In this document: piece by piece, positions 26,781 through 36,156 of the stretch | Numbering within the stretch: the stretch's first letter is position 1 | Layout: every line of letters starts with the position of its first letter | Translations under genes and position numbers: made by a program | NCBI RefSeq assembly: GCF_021726515.1 | Contig: NZ_JAKKCJ010000002.1 | Location: 558,001-622,000 of the forward strand | Length of the DNA stretch: 64,000 nt | DNA from: Vibrio sp. CK2-1 | Lineage (GTDB): Bacteria; Pseudomonadota; Gammaproteobacteria; Enterobacterales; Vibrionaceae | Reading direction: 5' to 3' | Notes under the pieces: model-generated | What the model was told of the DNA's origin: nothing | Databases searched by the model: none | What the model saw: only the letters and a program-made list of their open reading frames with translations

Positions 26781-27971
26781 TTAATTTATTAAAAATGAGA
26801 TGCCACAGCCGACAATCGCAAATGAAGTAACAAGAGCAATAATCGGAACTTTGAGACTACGTAGTACAAAAATACCAATCACTACTGCCACCATATCAAG
26901 TGAGTGGTGAACCGCTGAAACAAAGATAGGTTGGTACAACGCAGCCATTAATAAACCCACCACCGCAGCATTCACGCCGGCGATCATAGGTAGTACATGA
27001 CTACGCTGGCTAAAGTTCTGCCATTGTTTTAATAATCCAATCACCAATAAAAATCCCGGCAGAAAGATCATTAGAGTGGCGCATAACGCACCCATAATCG
27101 GCATGCTAGGTAGCAACATATAACCAAGATAAGTGGCAAAGGTAAACATTGGGCCGGGCATCGCTTGAGCAGCGGCATAGCCTGTCATAAAGGTATCGTT
27201 GGCTAATTGACTACCTACGGTCGATTGCAATAGTGGCAACACTACATGACCACCACCAAATACTAGGCTGCCAGCTGAAAAGAAGTCTTGCAGCATGCTT
27301 GTGAACACATTGGTCGTTGGCCAAAAAATGGCGAATAAGAATAAGCTAGCGAACAGTGTTAACGCCAATTTTGCTGATAGCGTTAGGTTTATTGATCCGG
27401 CTGTTGAGGTGTTACTTACTGGGGGCTTAGTCGCTGCATTTTGGGAACAAGTGACATTGAAAAAATAACCAATGCCAGCGGCGATAATTAAACAAATAAT
27501 TTGGCTAATGGCAGAGGGCCAAAGTAAGCACACACAGACAGTGATCACACATAAAGCTTGATGTTGCCTTTGCTGGCAAAATTGCTTGAACATGGTGTAA
27601 GTTGCATCAAATACTACTACCACGGCTAACAATTTAAGCCCATGAATAACGCCTTGCATCCAAGCGTTGTCTAGCCACTGTTGGCTAAATGCAGCAATGG
27701 CGATCATTAACAGGATAGAAGGTGTAGTGAAGCCAAGAAAAGCGACAATTCCGCCTAAAAGCCCACCACGCTGATAACCAATTGAGAATCCAATTTGGCT
27801 AGATCCCGGGCCCGGTAAAAACTGACTTAAGGCAATGAGTTGAGCGTATTCAGATTCGGTGAGCCATTGTCGCTTTTCAACAAACGCAGTACGAAAGTAA
27901 CCAATATGAGCAGCTGGGCCGCCGAAGCTCACCCAGCCGAGTAGGAAGAAGGTTTTGAATAAATCGAACAT
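26781..27971 (-). CDS. chrA: Chromate transporter, ChrA family
   Basis: 396-residue protein of the long (two-domain) CHR family. Each half begins with a conserved pattern: FFLLGWVSFGGPAAHIGYFR and LPGPGSSQIGFSIGYQRGG in the first half, SLVFGGGHVVLPLL and AAQAMPGPMFTFATYLGY in the second. About ten membrane helices are visible. ChrA proteins export chromate by proton antiport. The gene stands alone with no chrB regulator nearby, so chromate as physiological substrate is family knowledge, not shown here. The ATG at 27971 is the first of the frame. Confidence 0.9.
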   Translation of the reverse strand: MFDLFKTFFLLGWVSFGGPAAHIGYFRTAFVEKRQWLTESEYAQLIALSQFLPGPGSSQIGFSIGYQRGGLLGGIVAFLGFTTPSILLMIAIAAFSQQWLDNAWMQGVIHGLKLLAVVVVFDATYTMFKQFCQQRQHQALCVITVCVCLLWPSAISQIICLIIAAGIGYFFNVTCSQNAATKPPVSNTSTAGSINLTLSAKLALTLFASLFLFAIFWPTTNVFTSMLQDFFSAGSLVFGGGHVVLPLLQSTVGSQLANDTFMTGYAAAQAMPGPMFTFATYLGYMLLPSMPIMGALCATLMIFLPGFLLVIGLLKQWQNFSQRSHVLPMIAGVNAAVVGLLMAALYQPIFVSAVHHSLDMVAVVIGIFVLRSLKVPIIALVTSFAIVGCGISFLIN

Positions 27972-28039
27972 GAAGACAAATGATAAAGAAAATATTTGGG
28001 TATATTGACTATAGTTTATGACAGTAGGATGAAGGGTTT

Positions 28040-28120
28040 TATCGTTACTCGAATCTCGGGCGCTTCGCTGCTAGTGGCTCGAATAAACCAAAAGCGCGGA
28101 TCGAGAAACGAAAACCGCTT
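28040..28120. repeat. Intergenic repeat element, copy R6
   Basis: Downstream of glycerate kinase and upstream of chrA. Arms TCGTTACTCGA (28042-28052) and TCGAGAAACGA (28101-28111) pair with one mismatch. Between them are heptamer units (CTCGAAT, CTCGGGC) and the GGGCGCTTCGCTGCT sequence recurring in copy R9. Confidence 0.72.
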
Positions 28121-28128
28121 TGCCTGTT

Positions 28129-29274
28129 CTATCTTGTCATTCCTATCTTGATTGTTCTAGCTACATTTTCGGCAAGGTTAGCCATGTTCACTTCCGCTTC
28201 GGCAAAAGCGGTTTCTAAATCAAAGGGTCTTGGAATCGCAGCAAACACCGCATCAATACCATGATCGTAAACCGCTTGGTAGTTATCGCCGACACAACCC
28301 GCTAGTGCGATTACAGGAAGATCAAACTTCTTCGCCACTTGAGCAATGCCAACTGGGGTTTTGCCGTGGGCGCTTTGCCAATCAATTCTACCTTCACCGG
28401 TAATCACCAGATCGGCATCTTGTAGGTGATCTTCAATCGATAGTGTTTCTAATACAATCGCGATACCCGGCTTTAAAGTGGCAGAGGTAAATCCTAAGAA
28501 AGCCGCACCAAGCCCACCGGCTGCACCTGCTCCCGGTTTATCTTTCACTTGTCGATCAAGTTGAGAAGCAATTAAGTCTGCATAATCACTTAAAGCGTTA
28601 TCGAGCAATTTGGTATCTTCTGCTGTTGCGCCTTTTTGCTTGCCAAAGGTCGCCGTCGCCCCATGCTCTCCACATAATGGATTATCCACATCACTGGCAA
28701 TCACGATTTCACAATCGGCCAGTTTAGGGTGTAGACCATCAATATTGATCGATTTAATTTGCGTAAGACCAATACCATTACCTGAAATTAGATGGCTATT
28801 ACTGTCGAGAAACTTAACGCCTAACGCTTCCAACATGCCCATACCGCCATCATTAGTGGCACTGCCGCCTAGACCAATGATCAACTTCTTAGCCCCATTT
28901 TCTAGCGCGTGTGCAATCAGCTCGCCAGTACCAAAGCTGGTGGTGATTTTCGGGTCACGCTGTGCACTCGGTACATGATGTAAACCACTTGCCGCTGCCA
29001 TTTCAATCACAGCGGTGTGGCTTAACTCTCCACCTAGTCGACCATAAAAAGCGTCAACTTGATGGCCAAGAGGTCCTGTTACTGCACAATCAATTATCTC
29101 ACCTTGTGTCGCATCGACTAAAGATTGCACAGTCCCTTCACCGCCATCCGCCAGTGGGATATGTACATATTCAGCGTCTTGCCAAACTCGTTTCAACCCG
29201 CTTTCAATCGCTTGGCAAACTTGCTTGGCCGTTAAGCTTTCTTTAAACGAATCAGGAGCAATAATGATTTTCAT
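28129..29274 (-). CDS. garK: Glycerate 2-kinase (GarK/GlxK family)
   Basis: 381 residues, identical in length to the enterobacterial family members. It starts MKIIIAPDSFKESLTAKQV, then PLADGGEGTVQSLVDA and GLGGSATNDGGMGMLEALG, with GAGAAGGLGAAFLGF and LVITGEGRIDWQSAHGKTP further on: the full type I glycerate kinase signature. The enzyme phosphorylates D-glycerate to 2-phosphoglycerate. GarK and GlxK cannot be told apart by eye; garK is used because a CdaR-type regulator, the activator of gar genes in E. coli, is in the same cluster. It is 21 bases downstream of the permease, so probably one transcript. Confidence 0.93.
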   Translation of the reverse strand: MKIIIAPDSFKESLTAKQVCQAIESGLKRVWQDAEYVHIPLADGGEGTVQSLVDATQGEIIDCAVTGPLGHQVDAFYGRLGGELSHTAVIEMAAASGLHHVPSAQRDPKITTSFGTGELIAHALENGAKKLIIGLGGSATNDGGMGMLEALGVKFLDSNSHLISGNGIGLTQIKSINIDGLHPKLADCEIVIASDVDNPLCGEHGATATFGKQKGATAEDTKLLDNALSDYADLIASQLDRQVKDKPGAGAAGGLGAAFLGFTSATLKPGIAIVLETLSIEDHLQDADLVITGEGRIDWQSAHGKTPVGIAQVAKKFDLPVIALAGCVGDNYQAVYDHGIDAVFAAIPRPFDLETAFAEAEVNMANLAENVARTIKIGMTR

Positions 29275-29295
29275 ACTAGGACCTCAAAGTAAAAG

Positions 29296-30657
29296 TTAAA
29301 GTAACACTAAGCTTAATAGGTAAACCAACAACATAGCCGTTACACCTTGGACTAGGGTTGCCATGGTTTGAGCGCGATAAGCCAAGCCTACACTCATGCG
29401 GCTGAATTGAGATACGACCCAGAAGAAGCTGTCATTAGCATGAGATACTGTCATCGCACCAGCACCGATAGCCATTACCGTTAACACTCTACCCATTTCT
29501 GAATCCAAGCCTAATTGAGCAAGCAAAGGAGCAACAAGTGCAGAGGTCGTGACTAGGGCAACGGTTGAAGAACCTTGCGCCGATTTAAGCGCAGCCGCCA
29601 CGATAAATGGCATGAAAATACCCACACCTAAAGTAGAGAGTGTAGTCCCTAAATATTCGCCAAGTGGTGTCGCTTTTAAAACTGCACCAAATGCACCGCC
29701 AGCACCTGTGATGAGTAGGATAGGTGCAGCAGCCACAATACCTTGGCTAATTCTTTCGCTAAATTCAGTGATTTTTTGTTCTGACTTTAGAAGGCGAGTC
29801 GCTAATAAAAGGCCAATAAACAATGCGGTTAAAGGCTGGCCTAGAAAGGCTAGAGTTGCTTGAAAACTTCCGCTACCAAATGGCTGACTCGGGAAGTTTG
29901 CAATAGAAGCAAAACAGATTAATACAATAGGAACAAAAATAGGTGCAAAAGCTTGAGTTGGTGATGGAAGCGTTCCGTATGACGCTTTTAGCGCTTGCCA
30001 GTCTTGATTTTCAGCCGGAGCTAGTTCGTCATTTTCAATACCATCGGGTTCTACATCTGAGAAACGGCTAGCCCAAAGCATACCGGCAATGGCAGCCACT
30101 GCCGCGACAAACACACCGACACCAATCACTAAGCCTAAATTTGATTCTAAGCCTAGATTACCAGCTGCTGCAATTGGGCCAGGAGTTGGTGGCACAAAGG
30201 TATGAGTTGCATACAAACCGGTAGCCAGCGCGACACTCATTGCAACACTAGAGGTTTGCATGCGTTTGGCTAATGATTCTTTTAAGGAGTTTAAAATAAC
30301 AAACCCCGAATCACAAAAAACGGGAATCGATACTAAATAGCCAATAATAGACATAGTTAAAGTTGGAAATTTTTGTCCTAAACACTTTATGACACTATCT
30401 GCCATCGTAATTGCTGCGCCACTTTTCTCTAAAATAACGCCAATAATAGTACCAAGCACAATGACTAAACCAATGTAACCTAAGATGCCACCAAAGCCGG
30501 AAGCTATGGTTTTTGCAATGGATTCAGGGGGTAGACCGTAGGCAAATGCTGCGATAAATGCAGACATTAATAGTGCTAAGAAAGGGTGGATTTTAAATTT
30601 TGTAGTCGTAATGACGATAAACGCTATTACGGCTAAGAGGATTAATATCAGACTCAT
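29296..30657 (-). CDS. GntP-family sugar-acid permease
   Basis: 453-residue transporter of the GntP family (gluconate and related hydroxy-acid:proton symporters). It has about 12 membrane segments, the CDSGFVILNSL motif, THTFVPPTPGPIAAAGNLG and the C-terminal AGAMTVSHANDSFFWVVSQF, all typical of the family. Its place just before glycerate kinase and after a CdaR regulator suggests uptake of glycerate or a sugar acid giving glycerate (inference). The ATG at 30657 lacks a strong ribosome site, and the leader contains a striking inverted repeat. Confidence 0.92.
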   Translation of the reverse strand: MSLILILLAVIAFIVITTTKFKIHPFLALLMSAFIAAFAYGLPPESIAKTIASGFGGILGYIGLVIVLGTIIGVILEKSGAAITMADSVIKCLGQKFPTLTMSIIGYLVSIPVFCDSGFVILNSLKESLAKRMQTSSVAMSVALATGLYATHTFVPPTPGPIAAAGNLGLESNLGLVIGVGVFVAAVAAIAGMLWASRFSDVEPDGIENDELAPAENQDWQALKASYGTLPSPTQAFAPIFVPIVLICFASIANFPSQPFGSGSFQATLAFLGQPLTALFIGLLLATRLLKSEQKITEFSERISQGIVAAAPILLITGAGGAFGAVLKATPLGEYLGTTLSTLGVGIFMPFIVAAALKSAQGSSTVALVTTSALVAPLLAQLGLDSEMGRVLTVMAIGAGAMTVSHANDSFFWVVSQFSRMSVGLAYRAQTMATLVQGVTAMLLVYLLSLVLL

Positions 30658-30688
30658 CGTAGGGCAACTCCATGTTTTAATTATTATG

Positions 30689-30733
30689 CTACGAGAGGAT
30701 CGGTTTCTCCGATTTTGGGTTGGGATCTCGTAG
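30689..30733 (-). promoter_or_regulatory. Nested inverted repeat in the leader of the GntP permease
   Basis: Outer arms CTACGAGA (30689-30696) and TCTCGTAG (30726-30733) match perfectly, and an inner pair ATCGG/CCGAT lies at 30699-30703 and 30709-30713. It sits 32-76 bases upstream of the start codon and could be an RNA leader structure, or an operator for the adjacent CdaR. Confidence 0.45.
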
Positions 30734-30835
30734 TTTTATTATTATCAATGAAGTTTTCAAAAATTACTTTAGACAGTTAACCAAATTATATGTCGATAAA
30801 TTGCACTGGTTTTGTTCGTTTGACTAGTTTTTCGA

Positions 30836-31972
30836 TCATTGTGTGATCTGACAGGCAATATAGAGTTCGACTAATCCGGTGAAGTTATGTGGCGATATTT
30901 GAGTGATGCTTTCAATTTTATTTAAGCGATAGCGTAGGGTGTTTCTATGGATATACAGGCTATTAGCGCATTGGGATAGATTGCCTTGATGTTCAAATAA
31001 GCTGTATAAGGTTTTGATTAATTGACCAGAACGATCTTGGCTTTTCAGTTTAACAATCGCATTACATAATTGTGCACCTTGCCAGTTTTCTTTTAATGGT
31101 GAAAGCAGCACTGGCATGCGGAGATCTTCAAACAGGTACTTAGTTTGTTTCGGTTGGTAGTGTTTGCCTAGCGTGAGTACTTGCTGAGCACTTTGAAACG
31201 ATAGCGGCATGTCCATGACAGATGGAAAGTATTCGCCTAGTGCAATATGCAGTTGGTGTATATCGTGTTGTTGCAGCTTATGAATGAGCTGATCAATACG
31301 CTTACTTTCAATGGTGTAGTCCCAACGTTCAGCGGCTTGTTGGCATGGTTTGAGAACGAGGATTTGATTCATCGCAACGACGGCGACTAGATTACTACGC
31401 TCAGGATATTCAAGCAGTTCCACGATTTTTCTGATGGTATCGAGCTGGTTGCGATTAGAGCTCTCGCTGATTTCAATTAATACCGCAACTCGCGGTTGTT
31501 CTATATCAATCGACAAGCGTTGTGCCCAGCTTTCTAGTGCTTCTTTGGTTAATTCATTATTTACCCAAGAAGAAATAAATTCCTCAATATGGCGTTTATC
31601 CCATTGCAATTGTTCAATCAAAAGTGACCGTTCGATAATCATCTCTGAAGTCATTTTGACCAAAGCCGCATAGTTGCGGATCTCATCAGGGTTTCCGGTG
31701 ATGCCTACCACACCAATAATAGTGTCATCATGTTTTAAGACTAGGTTGATACCCGGTTTTACGCCTTTTAAATTCTGACTGGTTTGTTGAGTAATCTCAG
31801 TAGTGTCACCATGTTGGATTGCCAGTAGAGCGCCATCGTGCAACTGCCCAATTCGCTCAGGTTCTCCGCTGCTGATTATGATGCCACGATCATTCATAAC
31901 GTTGATGTTGGTATCGATGATTGCCATGGTGCGATCAACGATTTGCTGGGCGAGTTGGGTATCTAGGTACAT
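30836..31972 (-). CDS. cdaR: CdaR-type sugar-diacid regulator
   Basis: 378-residue transcription regulator. It starts MYLDTQLAQQIVDRTM with the sugar-diacid-recognition domain (about 5-135, including DRGIIISSGEPERIGQLHDGA-type sequence), has a middle GGDEF-like domain, and ends with a PucR-type helix-turn-helix (CANSLYIHRNTLRYRLNKIE). In E. coli CdaR activates genes for glucarate, galactarate and glycerate use. Here it lies upstream of and in line with the permease and glycerate kinase, the expected targets. A GTG at 32008 would add 12 residues; the ATG at 31972 fits the family N-terminus, although neither has a clear ribosome site. Confidence 0.92.
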   Translation of the reverse strand: MYLDTQLAQQIVDRTMAIIDTNINVMNDRGIIISSGEPERIGQLHDGALLAIQHGDTTEITQQTSQNLKGVKPGINLVLKHDDTIIGVVGITGNPDEIRNYAALVKMTSEMIIERSLLIEQLQWDKRHIEEFISSWVNNELTKEALESWAQRLSIDIEQPRVAVLIEISESSNRNQLDTIRKIVELLEYPERSNLVAVVAMNQILVLKPCQQAAERWDYTIESKRIDQLIHKLQQHDIHQLHIALGEYFPSVMDMPLSFQSAQQVLTLGKHYQPKQTKYLFEDLRMPVLLSPLKENWQGAQLCNAIVKLKSQDRSGQLIKTLYSLFEHQGNLSQCANSLYIHRNTLRYRLNKIESITQISPHNFTGLVELYIACQITQ

Positions 31973-32072
31973 AAAAAAGCCGATAGGAAAGTGCGTATAA
32001 TAAAACACTAACCTAGTCGGCTTATTTCGTCATGATGGAGTGATAAATTTGTGAATGTGCACAAATAATGGC

Positions 32073-33278
32073 TCAGCTTGCTAAATGAAAAGCCTGCTTC
32101 AATGCTTGTAAATATGCTTCATCCCGACACATGCTTTTACCTGGCTCATCGGAAATCTTCGCCACGGGTTTGCCTTGGCAAGCGGTGAGTTTAAGTACGA
32201 TGTTGAGGCTATCCACATTCGGGATATCGCAGGTTAATTTAGTTCCGATACCAAAACTGGTTTGAATACGCTGGGCAAAATGTTGGTAGATCTCTATGGC
32301 TTTGGCAAGTGATAAGCCATCTGAAAACACCAACACTTTCGATTTAGGATCAATCCCCAGTTTCTTATAGTGAGCAATCGCTTTTTCTCCCCATTCAATT
32401 GGGTCACCGCTGTCATGGCGTAGTCCAAGAAAGGTATTGGCAAGGCTTGGCGTGAAATCGCGTAAAAAGGCATCCATGTTTATGCAATCGGTCAGCGCAA
32501 TGCCTAGTGTGTCCGGGTATTCCTTTATCCAATTATGTAATGCTAATTGTTGCGAGTCGGCAAGTTCTCCTGCTAATTGCTGATGCGCTTGAAACCACTC
32601 ATGGGCTTGAGTGCCAACGGGGTTTAATCCTTTGCTAAAGGCGAGGTAGTAATTGGACGTGCCATCAAACTGAGGGAAGTGTTCGATTAATTGGTCGACA
32701 ATATTAGCCTGCAACGCTTTAGAGAAACGACGACGCGTACCAAAGTCGATTAAAGAGAAGCCAGACATATCTAAGGTTGGGTGATCTTGTTTGAGTAATT
32801 TCAGCTTGTGATGTAAATGCTGACAAGCTTGCTCAACACTGGCTTGTGGGTAACGATTACGTCCTCTAATTTCACTGATAATCGCCAGCAATGGTACTTC
32901 CCATAAAATCACATCTAACCATTTACCACGCAGTGTTATTTGTAGCTGTTCTCCATCTTTACGGACTTCAACGTTACTTTGCTGAAAACGAAATGTCGCT
33001 AAGTACTCAAGGTAGTCGGTTTCAAAGAAAGGGAGTTGCGCAAGGTAGTCTAGTTCTTCCGGTTGAAAGCGCAGTTGGCATAAGTGATCGATTTGCTGCA
33101 ACACTTCATCGAAATATGGACGCAAATCTTCTTGGCTTCGGCAATGAAATTCAGCAACCACTTCAGCATCAGGATACTGGTGAAATACTGCTTGCTGCAT
33201 ATGCAATTTATAAGCATCGGTATCGAGTAGTGATGTAATGAACGGTTGCGAGCGAGGTGTACGAGAAGAAATGGTCAT
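32073..33278 (-). CDS. pncB: Nicotinate phosphoribosyltransferase
   Basis: 401-residue enzyme of NAD salvage: nicotinate, PRPP and ATP give nicotinate mononucleotide. The N-terminus [18 protein letters not shown], the central [17 protein letters not shown], the [19 protein letters not shown] segment and [13 protein letters not shown] near the C-terminus are the PncB signature. A TTG at 33284 would add two residues; the ATG at 33278 is chosen. Ribosome-site match is weak. It appears monocistronic. Confidence 0.95.
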   Translation of the reverse strand: MTISSRTPRSQPFITSLLDTDAYKLHMQQAVFHQYPDAEVVAEFHCRSQEDLRPYFDEVLQQIDHLCQLRFQPEELDYLAQLPFFETDYLEYLATFRFQQSNVEVRKDGEQLQITLRGKWLDVILWEVPLLAIISEIRGRNRYPQASVEQACQHLHHKLKLLKQDHPTLDMSGFSLIDFGTRRRFSKALQANIVDQLIEHFPQFDGTSNYYLAFSKGLNPVGTQAHEWFQAHQQLAGELADSQQLALHNWIKEYPDTLGIALTDCINMDAFLRDFTPSLANTFLGLRHDSGDPIEWGEKAIAHYKKLGIDPKSKVLVFSDGLSLAKAIEIYQHFAQRIQTSFGIGTKLTCDIPNVDSLNIVLKLTACQGKPVAKISDEPGKSMCRDEAYLQALKQAFHLAS

Positions 33279-33435
33279 AGACAATATTTAATGAGGAGAT
33301 TATCAGAGTAGTGTACTCGATCTCGCTTCAATTGAAAAAGTCGCGCATAAAAATAGAGTTTGTACAGCGACTGGAGTATTTGGCCTATGATGATCCAAAA
33401 GCTTTTAGATCATAGTAACCCTCCCTTGTCTTGGG

Positions 33436-33468
33436 TATAAAAAATCCCGCCAAAGTGACGGGATTTCA
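33436..33468 (-). terminator. Terminator downstream of dapD
   Basis: On the minus strand AAATCCCGTC pairs with GGCGGGATTT with one mismatch around a short loop, followed by TTTTTA. It lies 100 bases after the dapD stop. Confidence 0.85.
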
Positions 33469-33567
33469 ATTGGTTAAGATGTACAGCTTTTTATAGCGCC
33501 CAGGTTGATAGGCATTTAACCTAGTATAACCCTAAAGCTATTTTGCTATTATCAAACACCAATATAA

Positions 33568-34599
33568 TTAGTTGTTTGAATGCAGCTCGCTGTTTAACTC
33601 AACCGCAGATTTATTGGTCAAGCATTCAATCTTGCCGGTTACTGAGTTACGACGGAATAGTAGGTCTGGTTTGCCAGCGAGATCGCGCGCTTTGGCTACT
33701 TCTACTTCATTACCTGAAACGTCAAGCATAGTCACTTTAGTACCAGCTGTGATGTAAAGACCTGACTCAATAGTACAACGATCCCCTAGTGGGAAACCAA
33801 GACCTGCGTTGGCACCTAGTAGGCTGTTCTCACCAATTGAGATCACTACTTTACCGCCGCCAGATAGCGTACCCATGATAGAAGCACCACCACCGATATC
33901 AGAACCTTCGCCAACCATAACGCCAGCAGAGATACGACCTTCAACCATGCTCACACCGGTTGTGCCCGCATTGAAGTTGATGAAACCTTCGTGCATCACA
34001 GTCGTGCCTTCACCCACGTGTGCGCCAAGACGTACGCGTGATGTATCAGCAATACGAACACCAGTAGGAACAATGTAATCCACCATTTTCGGGAATTTAT
34101 CAACGCAATCGACAGTGAGTGTTTCGCCGTTTAAGCGAGCTTCAATTTGACGGCTTGCTAATTCAGGTAGATCGATTGGGCCTTGGTTAGTCCATGCGAT
34201 GTTGTGCAGTAGACCAAAAATACCATCAAGTACGATGCCATGTGGCTTTGCTAAACGATGCGAGATCAGTTGTAGTTTTAGGAAACCTTCCGCCACAGAG
34301 CTTGGTTGCTCATCGCTTGCTAAAACTACTAATACTAATGGTTGAGAAGATTGAGCGGCTTTTTCTGCAAAATCAGCATTAGCAATGTCGCCGTTTGCTG
34401 CAAATGCATTCGATAGTTCACCAGCAAGCTCATTGCTGATTTCAATCGCTTGGTTGCCTTCTGAATATCCTGAAACTTGCGCAATTGCCGCAACAAGAGC
34501 GTCTGATGGGGTTAATACAGGGCTTGGGAAAAATGCTTCGATGATTTTACCATCACGGTTTTTGGTAGCCGTACCAAAGGCAAGTGCGAAATGTGCCAT
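33568..34599 (-). CDS. dapD: Tetrahydrodipicolinate N-succinyltransferase
   Basis: 343-residue enzyme of lysine and diaminopimelate synthesis (succinyl-CoA plus tetrahydrodipicolinate). The length matches the longer DapD class found in Vibrio and Pseudomonas rather than the 274-residue E. coli form. The left-handed beta-helix hexapeptide region is clear from about residue 180: VRLGAHVGEGTTVMHEGFI, GRISAGVMVGEGSDIGGGAS, and SLLGANAGLGFPLGD. A GGAG precedes the ATG at 34599 by about ten bases. Confidence 0.95.
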   Translation of the reverse strand: MAHFALAFGTATKNRDGKIIEAFFPSPVLTPSDALVAAIAQVSGYSEGNQAIEISNELAGELSNAFAANGDIANADFAEKAAQSSQPLVLVVLASDEQPSSVAEGFLKLQLISHRLAKPHGIVLDGIFGLLHNIAWTNQGPIDLPELASRQIEARLNGETLTVDCVDKFPKMVDYIVPTGVRIADTSRVRLGAHVGEGTTVMHEGFINFNAGTTGVSMVEGRISAGVMVGEGSDIGGGASIMGTLSGGGKVVISIGENSLLGANAGLGFPLGDRCTIESGLYITAGTKVTMLDVSGNEVEVAKARDLAGKPDLLFRRNSVTGKIECLTNKSAVELNSELHSNN

Positions 34600-34726
34600 T
34601 ACTGAATAATCTCCATTTATAGGGGGTTAATACAAATCACGCGAATCATGTGATTGGTATAAGATAAAAAATAAGTCCAATGGTAAGAAAGTATAATGAT
34701 TACGAGTTGAAAACAAAGCTTAATTT

Positions 34727-34761
34727 ATTCAGGTATGGCTTGGACAAACCGATACCTGAAT
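34727..34761 (-). other. Hairpin just downstream of relV
   Basis: ATTCAGGTAT and ATACCTGAAT are perfect 10-base arms separated by 15 bases, 30 bases past the relV stop. There is no proper T tract, so it could be a processing or stabilising hairpin rather than a classical terminator. Confidence 0.55.
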
Positions 34762-34790
34762 GAATTGGATGGTTATTAGGCGATATTCGC

Positions 34791-35558
34791 TTAGGGTTGT
34801 GGTGTTAAGTAGTATTGCCAAACCTCTTGATACAGGGCGATAGATTGATTTCTTAAACGCTGAACTTGGGCAAGTTCGATATCATTCATTGGACGATTTT
34901 CTAAGTTAGCAGCACGTTCAATATGCTGGATTTGTTCGTAGAGAACATGCTCTTCACCATTCTTTATTTTGGCTATCTCTTCTAAGTGAAATTGCACTTC
35001 GGTGATGAGTTGTGATTTAGGCAGTTGGACGAGCACTTTTAAATCACGATACCCAGAAGGGTTAGGATTTTTAAATCGGTTTTTCACTTCAATAATAGTC
35101 GCTTGCTGTTGCAGTTGTTCAAAAGCGGTCACTAAGCTCGGCACATCTTTGGAAACAATCGTCGCTCTTGCTAAATCAGTGATTCTATTAGCTTCACCAT
35201 TTAACTCTTTGTCTATTTTTATGCTGGCGCGTTCTTTTGATTTCACCCCTGAGAATAGAGGTGTAGTTTGGGTGTTCAGCGCGATACTTTTACATAGAAC
35301 TTCCAATTCATTTTGAGCAATTGGTGCTCGTTGATACAGAGTCTCGAAATCGTTACTAAATTGCTGGAAGTGCTGAGGAGTTACATCAGGAATGCTGTAT
35401 AAGCCACTTAAGGAATGTTTAAAGGCTTGTGGGCAAGCTTCATTAATTTGCGGACGCGATTGAGAAGACGACTGCGTCAATTGAGCCGCGATAGCTACCG
35501 CAGGTGTACGTGTCAGCAACAACAACATAAGGGTTGATGTGCGTAAAAGAAACTTCAT
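34791..35558 (-). CDS. relV: Small alarmone synthetase RelV (RelA/SpoT-fold)
   Basis: 255-residue protein with a RelA/SpoT nucleotidyltransferase fold. Key positions visible are K106 in GVKSKERAS, D128 and R131 in ITDLARATI, then KNRFKNPNPSGYRDLKVLV and E187 in ITEVQFHLEEI, with HVLYEQIQHIE after it. From memory, the residues reported essential in V. cholerae RelV (257 residues) are K107, D129, R132, L150 and E188; each equivalent here is offset by exactly one (L149 included), which supports the name. RelV makes (p)ppGpp under carbon starvation. Oddly the N-terminus (MKFLLRTSTLMLLLLTRTPA, then AxA-like VAIAAQ) looks like a Sec signal peptide. A TTG two codons upstream is rejected: GAGG sits correctly for the ATG at 35558. 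Confidence 0.82.
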   Translation of the reverse strand: MKFLLRTSTLMLLLLTRTPAVAIAAQLTQSSSQSRPQINEACPQAFKHSLSGLYSIPDVTPQHFQQFSNDFETLYQRAPIAQNELEVLCKSIALNTQTTPLFSGVKSKERASIKIDKELNGEANRITDLARATIVSKDVPSLVTAFEQLQQQATIIEVKNRFKNPNPSGYRDLKVLVQLPKSQLITEVQFHLEEIAKIKNGEEHVLYEQIQHIERAANLENRPMNDIELAQVQRLRNQSIALYQEVWQYYLTPQP

Positions 35559-35751
35559 AAGCAACCTCAGTCTGACTAAAAATAGGAGAACTAAAAGTTA
35601 TTGTCTGATCGCTTAGTTTATTTATGTGGGCGAATTAGGGGATTACAATAGCAGTTTGAAAATGAGAGTAGTGTGACAGCCGCTAGGCTTTATCCATAAA
35701 GGAATTGTGGCTTTGTAAAGAATTGTAAGAGTTGTGAAAAGTGATAACAAA

Positions 35752-35804
35752 AATACCCAAATATGTAAAAGAACCTAGATACTCTTCACTCATATTTGGG
35801 TATT
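35752..35804 (-). terminator. Long inverted repeat downstream of yebG, likely terminator
   Basis: AATACCCAAATATG (35752-35765) and CATATTTGGGTATT (35791-35804) are perfect 14-base arms around a 25-base loop, 26 bases past the yebG stop. On the minus strand the right arm ends in TATTTTTG. The loop is long for a terminator. Confidence 0.55.
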
Positions 35805-35829
35805 AAAATTTTGGGATGAGATAGTGAGA

Positions 35830-36123
35830 TTAAGCGGCTTCGCTATCTTTATCTTCAGTTGCTTTTGGCGCTTTGGCTTTTTTCTCAGTAGGGCGACGTT
35901 TCGCACCTAGTGCAAAGAGTACTTCATCTTTGTTTTGAGCAAGGAACATAGATAACTCTTCTTTTTGGTTATCATCTTCAATAATCTTGCTGTTTTCTAA
36001 CAAAGTGAAAAGCTCGTCCGCCATATCCAACATTTTGTCATAAGCGTCAGCTTCAGCCTTGGAAGTAAAAGTCATCTTTTCTTCTCCGTTGCGTTCCACC
36101 ACGTACTTGACGATTACAGCCAT
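35830..36123 (-). CDS. yebG: SOS-induced protein YebG
   Basis: 97-residue protein matching YebG: MAVIVKYVVERNGEEKMTFT, then SKAEADAYDKMLDMADELF, a helical middle and a lysine/alanine-rich tail. YebG is a DNA-damage-inducible protein of unclear biochemical role. The ATG at 36123 has CGAGGATA just upstream; an earlier start would add six residues and spoil the conserved MAV start. A LexA-type operator lies 36-51 bases before the ATG, agreeing with SOS control. Confidence 0.93.
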   Translation of the reverse strand: MAVIVKYVVERNGEEKMTFTSKAEADAYDKMLDMADELFTLLENSKIIEDDNQKEELSMFLAQNKDEVLFALGAKRRPTEKKAKAPKATEDKDSEAA

Positions 36124-36156
36124 GGTTATCCTCGTATGCAATTTTTGAATGAATTT

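Noticed and set aside
33809..34078. Plus-strand ORF of 89 codons inside dapD
   Set aside because: Antisense shadow of the dapD hexapeptide repeat region; no ribosome site.
34635..34655. AATCAC/GTGATT inverted repeat upstream of dapD
   Set aside because: Arms of 6 bases with a 9-base gap are too short to separate from chance in AT-rich DNA.
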